Assembly (NCBI GenBank): GCA_016794765.1
Contig: JAEUJG010000404.1
Location: forward strand, 1-6,185
Source: Spirochaetaceae bacterium
GTDB lineage: Bacteria > Spirochaetota > Spirochaetia > Treponematales > Rectinemataceae
Direction of reading: 5' to 3'
Length of the DNA: 6,185 nt
The notes below the pieces were generated by a model. That model had not been told where the DNA came from and ran no database searches. It was given only the letters and a program-made list of their open reading frames with translations. The first letter of the stretch is position 1. Every line of letters starts with the position of its first letter. Of the stretch, positions 1 through 5,058 are shown piece after piece. The position numbers were made by a program, and so were the translations under genes.

Positions 1-504
1 GGCGACGGCGCCGGCGCCGCGGTGCTTTCCCGCATCGAGGAATCCGGCCGCGGCCTCATCGCCAGCGTGCTCGGCGCGGAGGGCTCCGGCGCGAAGGACC
101 TCTACCTGGTCCAGGAGGAGCGCACCCGGACCTTCGAGCGCGCCGAACCCGTGGTGCCGCGCATCGCGATGAACGGCCAGAACGTCTACAACTTCGCGGT
201 CAAGTCGATCACCGTCCTCGTCCAGCGACTCCTCCACCAGGCGGCCTACCGGCTCGACGACTTCGCCTGGATCGTCCCCCACCAGGCCAACGCGCGCATC
301 GTGCAGGCGGCCGCGAAGCGCCTCGGCGCGCCGGAGGACAAATTCTACCTCAACATGGCGGAATACGCGAACACCTCCGCCGCGAGCATCCCCATCGCCC
401 TCGACGAGATGAACACGAAGGGACTCCTCAAGAAGGGGGACCTCGTCATGCTCCTCGGCTTCGGCGCCGGACTGACCTACGGCGCGCAGGCCATCCGCTG
501 GTAA
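1..504 (+). CDS. fabH: 3-oxoacyl-ACP synthase III (KAS III), C-terminal half
   Basis: This is the 3' end of a gene that starts left of the window; 167 residues are visible, about half of the usual 320-330. Frame 1 is open from base 1, where it begins with the GDGAGA motif typical of FabH. Two residues of the thiolase-fold Cys-His-Asn triad are present: His in IVPHQANARI (codon 280-282) and Asn in YANTSAASIP (codon 370-372). The protein ends with the classic GDLVMLLGFGAGLTYGAQAIRW-like tail. The active-site Cys lies outside the window. FabH condenses an acyl-CoA primer with malonyl-ACP to start type II fatty acid synthesis in the cytoplasm. It is followed 13 nt later by fabF, with an SD-like GGAGAG directly after its TAA stop, so the two are surely co-transcribed. 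Chain-length or branched-primer preference cannot be read from this half. Confidence 0.95.
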   Translation, partial: GDGAGAAVLSRIEESGRGLIASVLGAEGSGAKDLYLVQEERTRTFERAEPVVPRIAMNGQNVYNFAVKSITVLVQRLLHQAAYRLDDFAWIVPHQANARIVQAAAKRLGAPEDKFYLNMAEYANTSAASIPIALDEMNTKGLLKKGDLVMLLGFGAGLTYGAQAIRW

Positions 505-517
505 GGAGAGAAGAACC

Positions 518-1888
518 ATGAGAAAGATCGCCATCACCGGCCTCGGCGTCGTGAGCCCCTTGGGCAACGACGTGGCGGGCTTCTGGGACGCCGTCAAGGC
601 CGGCCGCTCCGGCGCCGGCCCCGTCACCCGCTTCGACGCCTCCCGCCTGGAGGCCCGCGTCGCCTGCGAGGTGAAGGGCTTCGATCCCTCCCTCTACATG
701 GACAAGAAAGAGGCCCGCAAGATGGCCCTCTTCAGCCAGTACGCGGTCGCCGCGGCCGTCCAGGCCTGGCGCGACGGCGGGCTTCCCGAACGGAGTTCGG
801 GTCCCGAGCGGAGTTCGGGTCCCGAGCGGAGCGCAGCGGGCGAGGCCCAGCCCGAGCCGGCGGCCGCCCCCGGCTCCGCCGACCCCCTGGCCGCGGCCCC
901 CGAGGCGGCGCGCGTCGGTCCCTATTCCGCGCATCGCGTCGGTACCGTGATCGGCAACGGCATCGGCGGCATCGACGTCTGCCTCGAATCCCACAAGAAG
1001 CTCCTCGAGTCGGGGCCGGGGCGCATGCTCCCCATGACGGTCCCCCTCATGATCGCCAACGAGGCGGCGGGCAACGTGGCCATGCGCCTCGGCATCGGCG
1101 GACCGGCGCTCACCGCCGTCACGGCCTGCGCCTCCGGCACCGACGCCATCGGCCAGGCCCTGGACCTCCTCCGCGCCGGCCGCTGCGACGCCATCCTCGC
1201 CGGCGGCACGGAGGCGGCCATCACGGAGTTCGCGATGGGCGGCTTCTGCCGGCTCCAGGCCCTCTCCACCGCGTGGAACGACCAGCCCCTCCGCGCCTCC
1301 CGCCCCTTCGACAAGGACCGCGACGGCTTCGTGATCGGCGAGGGCGCCGCCGTTCTCCTCCTCGAGGACTACGACTCCGCCAAGGCCCGCGGCGCCCGCA
1401 TCTACGCGGAGCTCGCCGGCTACGGCGCGAGCTGCGACGCCTACCACCTCACGGCGCCCGACCCCTCCGCCGAGGGCGGGGCGCGCGCGATCCGCGCGGC
1501 CCTCGAGGACGCCGGACTCCGGCCCGACGAGGTCGACTACTACAACGCCCACGGCACCTCGACGGCGATGAACGACCCCATCGAAACCCTCATGGTCAAG
1601 AAGGCCTTCGGCGCGCACGCGCACAAGCTCAAGGTCTCCTCCACGAAGAGCATGACCGGCCACTGCATCGCCGCGGCCGGAGCCATCGAGGCCCTCATCT
1701 GCGTGAAGGCCGTCGAGGAGGGCTTCGCGCCGCCGACGATCAATCTCGAGCACCCCGACCTCGAGGCGGGCTGCGACCTGGACTACGTGCCGAACCACGG
1801 CGTTTCGACGCCGATCCGCGCGGCGGCCAGCTCCTCCCTCGGCTTCGGCGGCCACAACGCCGTCCTCGTCGTGAAGAGGCCCTCCTGA
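518..1888 (+). CDS. fabF: 3-oxoacyl-ACP synthase II (KAS II)
   Basis: The 456-aa product is a condensing enzyme that elongates acyl-ACP with malonyl-ACP. It starts with the family's AITGLGVVSPLGNDV (residues 5-19). It carries the Cys-His-His triad: Cys204 in TACASGTD, His345 in NAHGTSTAMND and His382 in KSMTGH, with the conserved Lys377 just before. The spacing between triad members matches E. coli FabF almost exactly. The C-terminal SSLGFGGHNA glycine-rich turn is present. The protein is about 45 residues longer than the usual ~410. The surplus lies around residues 91-135, between the helix ending in VQAWRDGG and the conserved VGTVIGNGIGG; this insert is Ala/Pro/Glu-rich and contains a hexapeptide repeat. 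The ATG start has a GGAGAG Shine-Dalgarno at 505-510. Its TGA stop overlaps the fabZ start by one base. FabB would be the alternative name, but the motifs and neighbours favour FabF. Confidence 0.95.
   Translation: MRKIAITGLGVVSPLGNDVAGFWDAVKAGRSGAGPVTRFDASRLEARVACEVKGFDPSLYMDKKEARKMALFSQYAVAAAVQAWRDGGLPERSSGPERSSGPERSAAGEAQPEPAAAPGSADPLAAAPEAARVGPYSAHRVGTVIGNGIGGIDVCLESHKKLLESGPGRMLPMTVPLMIANEAAGNVAMRLGIGGPALTAVTACASGTDAIGQALDLLRAGRCDAILAGGTEAAITEFAMGGFCRLQALSTAWNDQPLRASRPFDKDRDGFVIGEGAAVLLLEDYDSAKARGARIYAELAGYGASCDAYHLTAPDPSAEGGARAIRAALEDAGLRPDEVDYYNAHGTSTAMNDPIETLMVKKAFGAHAHKLKVSSTKSMTGHCIAAAGAIEALICVKAVEEGFAPPTINLEHPDLEAGCDLDYVPNHGVSTPIRAAASSSLGFGGHNAVLVVKRPS
791..844 (+). repeat. In-frame 18-bp minisatellite inside fabF
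   Basis: Two perfect tandem copies of cggagttcgggtcccgag (791-808 and 809-826) are followed by a degenerate third copy (827-844). They are read in frame as RSSGPE, RSSGPE, RSAAGE (FabF residues 92-109). The unit is partly self-complementary. CCCGAA at 785-790 pairs with TTCGGG at 796-801, and TCGGG/CCCGA recurs within each unit. The insert sits at a variable position before the conserved core resumes, so it is probably a tolerated surface loop. Confidence 0.9.
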
Positions 1889-2454
1889 TGGAAGCGACCG
1901 ACGGCGCCAAGCCGCGGCCCGCGCCGCGCTCCTCCGCCTCCGGACGCGAAATCGAGGAGCTCCTGCCCCACCGCGCCCCCTTCCTCTTCGTGGACCGCGC
2001 CGAGATCGATCCCGGCTCCGGCACCGAAGGCTGGATCCGCGGCGAGCGGACCTTCCGCGAATCGGACTTTTTCTTCGCGGGTCATTTTCCGGGCTTCCCC
2101 GTCGTGCCCGGCGTCATCCTCGTCGAGACCCTGGCCCAGTGCGGCGGCGTCGGCGTCAAGCTCCAGGGCATCCGCGCCAACGGCACCTTCCTCCTCGCCA
2201 AGGTGAAGGAAGCCCGCTTCCGCCGGCCCGTGCGCCCCGGGGAGACCCTTTCCATGGAGGTGGAAAACCTCAAGGCCTCGCCCAACATCGTCCACCAGCG
2301 CGGACGGGGCTCCGTGGGCGGCGAGTTGGCCATCGAGGCCGAATGGCTCTGCATCGTCGGCGCCGCCGCCCTGCCCGACGGGGCGCCGGTCGCCGTGGGC
2401 GCCGAGATGGCCGCCGCGAGCGCGGTCCGCGCCGCGAAGGGAGGACAGCCGTGA
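1888..2454 (+). CDS. fabZ: 3-hydroxyacyl-ACP dehydratase, FabZ-type
   Basis: This 188-aa hotdog-fold dehydratase converts 3-hydroxyacyl-ACP to trans-2-enoyl-ACP. It shows the FabZ signature ELLPHRAPFLFVDR (residues 24-37). It also has the active-site segment GHFPGFPVVPGVILVE, with His66 and Glu80 fourteen residues apart as in E. coli FabZ (His54/Glu68). FabA would have Asp in place of the Glu. KEARFRRPVRPGE follows as in the family. The protein is longer than the usual 140-155 aa, with about ten extra residues at the N-terminus and an Ala-rich tail of some 30 residues after WLCIVG. The ATG shares one base with the fabF stop (TGATG) and no strong SD is seen, so translation is probably coupled to fabF. 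It overlaps fabV by 4 nt. No isomerase role is suggested by the sequence. Confidence 0.93.
   Translation: MEATDGAKPRPAPRSSASGREIEELLPHRAPFLFVDRAEIDPGSGTEGWIRGERTFRESDFFFAGHFPGFPVVPGVILVETLAQCGGVGVKLQGIRANGTFLLAKVKEARFRRPVRPGETLSMEVENLKASPNIVHQRGRGSVGGELAIEAEWLCIVGAAALPDGAPVAVGAEMAAASAVRAAKGGQP
2437..2444 (+). promoter_or_regulatory. fabV ribosome binding site
   Basis: AAGGGAGG lies 6 nt before GTG (2451), ideal Shine-Dalgarno spacing, and 12 nt before the alternative ATG (2457). It therefore supports the GTG start for fabV. It lies inside the last codons of fabZ. Confidence 0.7.
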
Positions 2455-3713
2455 TCATGAAGCCCATGGTTCGCAACAACATCTGCATCAACGCGCACCC
2501 CGTCGGCTGCGCCAGGGAAACCCTGCGCCAGATCGAGTACGTCGCCGCGCGGAAGAAGCTCTACGAGGCCCTTCCCGGCCCCCGAGCCGTCCTGGTCATC
2601 GGCGCCTCCACCGGCTACGGCCTGGCGTCGCGCATCGCGGCGGCCTTCGGCTTCGGCGCGGCGACGGTCGGCGTCTCCTACGAAAAGGCTCCCTCCGAGA
2701 CCAAGGTCGGCACCCCGGGCTGGTACGACAACCGCGCCTTCGAAGCGGCCGCCCGCGCCGAGGGCCTCGTGTCGCACGGCGTCGACGGCGACGCCTACTC
2801 CGCGGAGGTCAAGGCCGAAGTGATCCGCGCCGCCCGCGAGCTGGGCCTGCGCTTCGACCTCGTGGTCTACTCCCTCGCCTCGCCGGTCCGGCTCGATCCC
2901 GAGACCGGCGTCCTCCACAAGTCCGCCATCAAGCCCCTCCGCGCGCCCTACCGCGGCCGCTCCGTGGACGTCTTCACGGGCCGCATCTCCGAGGCCGAGG
3001 TCCAGCCCGCCACGGAGGAGGAGGCCGCCGAGACCGTCAAGGTGATGGGCGGCGAGGATTGGGCGCTCTGGATCGAGGCGCTCGCCGAGGCCGGCGTCCT
3101 GGCGCCCTCGGCCGTCTCCGTCGCCTACTCCTACGTCGGCCCGGAACTCTCCTGGCCGATCTACCGCGACGGCACCATCGGCCGCGCCAAGGCCCACCTC
3201 GAGGCGACCGCCGCGGCGCTCTCCGCGCGCCACGCGGACCGGGGCTTGCGCGCCTACGTCTCGATCAACAAGGCCCTCGTCACGCGGGCCAGCGCGGTCA
3301 TCCCCGTGATTCCCCTTTACGTATCGACCCTGTTCAAGGTGATGAAGGAGCGCGGCAGCCACGAGGACTGCGTCGCCCAGATCGACCGCCTCTACCGCGA
3401 CCGCCTCTACGCCCCCGGCCCCGGCGGCTCCCCCGCGGCGCCCGCCCTCGATCCCGAAGGCAGGATCCGCCTCGACGACCTCGAGATGAGCCCGGGCGTG
3501 CAGGCCGAGGTCGAGGCGCGGATGGCGCACATCGTGCCCGAGAACCTCGCGACCCTCGCCGACGTGGAGGGCTTCAGGCTGGACTTCCTCCGCATCCACG
3601 GCTTCGAGGTGCCGGGCGTGGACTACGAGGCGGACATCGCGCCGGACTACGACCCGCTCGAGCCCGCGGTTCCGCCCGAGGAAGCCCGGGCTCCCGGCGA
3701 CCGGGCGCGCTAG
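2451..3713 (+). CDS. fabV: Enoyl-ACP reductase, FabV/Ter family (NADH-dependent)
   Basis: The 420-aa enzyme reduces trans-2-enoyl-ACP (or enoyl-CoA) to the saturated thioester, the last step of the elongation cycle. It matches FabV along its whole length. The N-terminus MIMKPMVRNN aligns with the family's MIIKPKIRG start, and HPVGC follows. The NAD-binding loop GASTGYGLASRIAAAFG is at residues 51-67. VVYSLASPVR and VMGGEDWALWI are present. The FabV active site Tyr-X8-Lys is at Tyr238 and Lys247 (YRDGTIGRAK), and the C-terminal GVDYEADIAPDY is conserved. GVSYEK after the second strand carries an acidic residue, consistent with NADH preference (inference). GTG is chosen as start because of the N-terminal alignment and the SD at 2437-2444; it gives a GTGA overlap with fabZ. 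A Pro/Glu/Arg-rich tail of about 20 residues exceeds the usual ~400 aa. Ter-type crotonyl-CoA reductases share this fold, but the fab operon context favours fatty acid synthesis. FabV enzymes are known to be relatively insensitive to triclosan. Confidence 0.95.
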   Translation: MIMKPMVRNNICINAHPVGCARETLRQIEYVAARKKLYEALPGPRAVLVIGASTGYGLASRIAAAFGFGAATVGVSYEKAPSETKVGTPGWYDNRAFEAAARAEGLVSHGVDGDAYSAEVKAEVIRAARELGLRFDLVVYSLASPVRLDPETGVLHKSAIKPLRAPYRGRSVDVFTGRISEAEVQPATEEEAAETVKVMGGEDWALWIEALAEAGVLAPSAVSVAYSYVGPELSWPIYRDGTIGRAKAHLEATAAALSARHADRGLRAYVSINKALVTRASAVIPVIPLYVSTLFKVMKERGSHEDCVAQIDRLYRDRLYAPGPGGSPAAPALDPEGRIRLDDLEMSPGVQAEVEARMAHIVPENLATLADVEGFRLDFLRIHGFEVPGVDYEADIAPDYDPLEPAVPPEEARAPGDRAR

Positions 3714-3721
3714 CTTCCGGG

Positions 3722-3907
3722 ATGGACCGGTTCGAGAGGCGGCGGAGGGACGGCCCCTTCGCCGCCGACCATGAAAGGGCGGCGCGAGAGGCCAGGCGGC
3801 GGCAGAGACGGCGCCTGCTTCGCGAGCTCATGGAACGGCTCCGTTGGAGGACCGACAGAACGAAGGCGCGGGACGGCGGCTCGGAGGAGGACGACGGCGA
3901 TAGATGA
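3722..3907 (+). CDS. Possible small Arg-rich hypothetical protein
   Basis: This 61-codon ORF (MDRFERRRRDG... ending SEEDDGDR) starts 8 nt after the fabV stop. I recognise no family. About a third of its residues are Arg; the middle (residues ~20-43) could form a charged amphipathic helix, and the end is acidic. For it: the tight position behind fabV, an ATG start, and a TAGCTT (3711-3716) at a distance that would fit a leaderless -10 element. Against it: no Shine-Dalgarno, and Arg is written mostly as CGG/AGG/AGA, whereas the neighbouring genes prefer CGC. Third-position GC (about 84% by hand count) also looks lower than in the fab genes. It may be an accidental open frame in GC-rich DNA. If real, it could be the last gene of the fab transcript. 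Confidence 0.28.
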   Translation: MDRFERRRRDGPFAADHERAAREARRRQRRRLLRELMERLRWRTDRTKARDGGSEEDDGDR

Positions 3908-4005
3908 CGACACACCACAGTATGCCGAATACATGATACGGTTTTTCGACGAACCGCCAAAGCGCCAGAATCCGTCCCGCGCGCGGCGTTTCCAGTCATA
4001 TTCCA
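3908..4005. other. Non-coding, locally AT-rich stretch
   Basis: Bases ~3904-3970 are clearly more AT-rich than the rest of the window. No plausible protein is encoded on either strand: the open frames here give no family-like sequence, and an 11-codon ATG frame at 3904 is trivial. The stretch contains CGGTT...AACCG arms around 3940-3957, a promoter-like pair on the minus strand, and leads into the terminator at 4006. It may be the 3' UTR of the fab operon or a small RNA gene. Confidence 0.5.
3933..3960 (-). promoter_or_regulatory. Candidate sigma70-type promoter on minus strand
   Basis: Read on the minus strand, TTGGCG (3960-3955) and TATCAT (3938-3933) are separated by 16 nt. They match the -35 and -10 consensus at 4/6 and 5/6 positions. 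The transcript would start near 3926 and run antisense to the small ORF and the 3' end of fabV. No convincing minus-strand gene follows, so this may be a chance match in an AT-rich patch or an antisense RNA promoter. Confidence 0.25.
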
Positions 4006-4044
4006 GGGCGCGCCGGATTCTCTCCCCGGCGCGCCCTTTTCTTT
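4006..4044 (+). terminator. Intrinsic terminator for rightward transcription
   Basis: A perfect 11-bp stem, GGGCGCGCCGG (4006-4016) with CCGGCGCGCCC (4026-4036), closes a 9-nt loop and is followed directly by TTTTCTTT (4037-4044). There is no T-run on the other side, so it acts on + strand transcripts. It lies ~290 nt after fabV and probably ends the fab operon transcript, or a small RNA encoded between them. It insulates rsmE from read-through. Confidence 0.88.
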
Positions 4045-4060
4045 GTCCGGCGCCAAGGAT

Positions 4061-4147
4061 AGCCGGTTTCGCACGCGCGAAACTCCGGCCCGGCGCCGCG
4101 GGGAGCCAGTTTCGCACGCGCGAAACTCCCTTCCGGCGCCGCGGGGA
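4061..4147 (+). repeat. Two tandem 43-bp repeats, each with an 18-bp palindrome
   Basis: Units 4061-4103 and 4104-4146 match at 39 of 43 positions; base 4147 continues the match. Each holds the perfect inverted repeat GTTTCGC-ACGC-GCGAAAC (4066-4083 and 4109-4126), followed by a GC-rich block CCGGCGCCGCGGGGA (4090-4104 and 4133-4147). The differences lie in one base before the palindrome and in the three bases between palindrome and GC block, so both palindromes are kept intact. The second unit ends one base before the -35 of the rsmE promoter. They could be twin operator sites for a dimeric repressor, or a REP-like dispersed element. Confidence 0.9.
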
Positions 4148-4148
4148 C

Positions 4149-4177
4149 TTGCCGAGGAGGGCCGCCCGCGCTAGCCT
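4149..4177 (+). promoter_or_regulatory. rsmE promoter, probably leaderless
   Basis: TTGCCG (4149-4154; 4/6 of the -35 consensus) and TAGCCT (4172-4177; TANNNT -10) are separated by exactly 17 nt. The -10 ends 7 nt before the GTG of rsmE (4185), so transcription should begin at or next to the start codon. No Shine-Dalgarno precedes that codon, which agrees with a leaderless mRNA. This is inferred from spacing only. Confidence 0.55.
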
Positions 4178-4184
4178 CTCTCCC

Positions 4185-5048
4185 GTGAACCTACTGATCC
4201 TCGAGGCCGTTGAAACCGGCGCCCCGATCCCCCGGAACGACCGGCGCTACGAGCACGTGAAAAAGGTCCTCAAGAAAGCGCCGGGCGACCGGCTCGCCGC
4301 GGGAATCGCCGTCGACGAGCCCTTCGCACCCGCCCCGGGCGCCTTGGGCGAGGCCGTGGTCCTTTCCCTCGGCGAAAAGAGCCTGGAACTGGGCTTCGAG
4401 CCCTTCGCCGGCGCGGCGGGCGATCCCGAACCCCTCGCTCCCCTGCGCCTCATCCTCGGTTTTCCCCGCCCCATCCAGGCCAACCGCATCTTCAAGGACC
4501 TGGCGAGCCTTGGCGCGGCGGAGATCCACCTCGTGGGCACCGAACTCGGCGAAAAATCCTACCTCGAGAGCGATTTCTTCAAGCTGCGGGAATGGCGGCG
4601 CCCCCTCCTCGAAGGCGCGGAGCAGGCGGGGAATCCACGGCTGCCGCGGGTGCGGACGCATTGGAGCCTGGCCCGCTGCCTTGAGGCTCTCGCCGACGAG
4701 GGCGGCGCCGAAGAAGGCGGCGCCGAAGATGGCGGCGCTGGAGGCCGGGCCGGGCCCGACTGGACAGCGCCCGGTGCGACGGCGGGCGGCCTTGAGCCGC
4801 GCTGGCGCGGGGGCGGCCTCCTCGCCCTTCATCCGGGTCCCGGCGCGCCCGCCCTCGGATCCCTCGCCGGGCTCCGCGCGCCCCTCAGCCTCGCGATCGG
4901 GAGCGAGCGCGGCTGGACCGAGGCGGAGGTCGCGCGGCTCGAGGACGCGGGCTTCGCGCGGACGGCCTTGGGCGCGCGCATCCTCAAGACGGAGACGGCG
5001 ACCCTCGCCGCGACGGCGATAGTCCTCGGCAAGCTCGGGAGGATGTAG
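4185..5048 (+). CDS. rsmE: 16S rRNA (uracil-1498-N3)-methyltransferase, RsmE family
   Basis: The 287-aa product is a SPOUT-class methyltransferase that uses SAM to methylate U1498 of 16S rRNA in the small ribosomal subunit. The N-terminal PUA-like part has RNDRRYEHVKKVLKKAPGD (16-34). The catalytic half begins at PLRLILGFPRPIQANRIF (87-104) and continues with GTELGEKSYL (118-127) and EGAEQAGNPRLPRV (143-156). It ends with the knot motifs IGSERGW (238-244) and LGARILKTETA (262-272). The usual IGPEGG is IGSERG here. GTG is chosen because the family N-terminus (MNLLILE) starts there; upstream the frame stays open but is not RsmE-like. About 45 residues (171-215) are a Gly/Ala/Glu low-complexity insert, explaining the excess over ~245 aa. 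The gene has its own upstream promoter after a terminator and converges on mtnN, with 10 nt between stop codons. Confidence 0.9.
   Translation: MNLLILEAVETGAPIPRNDRRYEHVKKVLKKAPGDRLAAGIAVDEPFAPAPGALGEAVVLSLGEKSLELGFEPFAGAAGDPEPLAPLRLILGFPRPIQANRIFKDLASLGAAEIHLVGTELGEKSYLESDFFKLREWRRPLLEGAEQAGNPRLPRVRTHWSLARCLEALADEGGAEEGGAEDGGAGGRAGPDWTAPGATAGGLEPRWRGGGLLALHPGPGAPALGSLAGLRAPLSLAIGSERGWTEAEVARLEDAGFARTALGARILKTETATLAATAIVLGKLGRM
4701..4745 (+). repeat. In-frame 15-bp minisatellite inside rsmE
   Basis: Three consecutive 15-bp units (4701-4715, 4716-4730, 4731-4745) start ggcggcg. The first two are identical except for the last base; the third is degenerate. They encode GGAEE, GGAED, GGAGG (RsmE residues 173-187). 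They lie in the loop between the EGAEQ strand and the IGSERG knot motif, at a non-conserved place. Confidence 0.85.
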
Positions 5049-5058
5049 GGGCGGCCGG

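Noticed and set aside
446..1855. 469-codon open frame on the minus strand across fabF
   Set aside because: It is antisense to an unmistakable FabF with intact catalytic motifs. Its product is Gly/Ala/Arg/Val low-complexity with no family resemblance, as expected of an open frame produced by GC-rich codons.
2082..3599. 505-codon open frame on the minus strand across fabZ/fabV
   Set aside because: It is antisense to fabV and fabZ; the Gly/Ala/Asp/Arg-rich composition and lack of motifs mark it as a GC-driven shadow.
3904..3936. 11-codon ORF overlapping the end of the small ORF (ATGA)
   Set aside because: It is too short, lacks an SD and shows no pattern suggesting a leader peptide for a downstream gene.
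4061..4147. CRISPR array
   Set aside because: There are only two units, directly adjacent with no unique spacers and no cas gene; it is a simple tandem repeat.
3771..4184. Extended N-terminus for RsmE from an upstream ATG
   Set aside because: The frame stays open, but the translation is Arg/Pro-rich, runs through the terminator and tandem repeats, and is unlike RsmE. The family N-terminus begins at GTG 4185.
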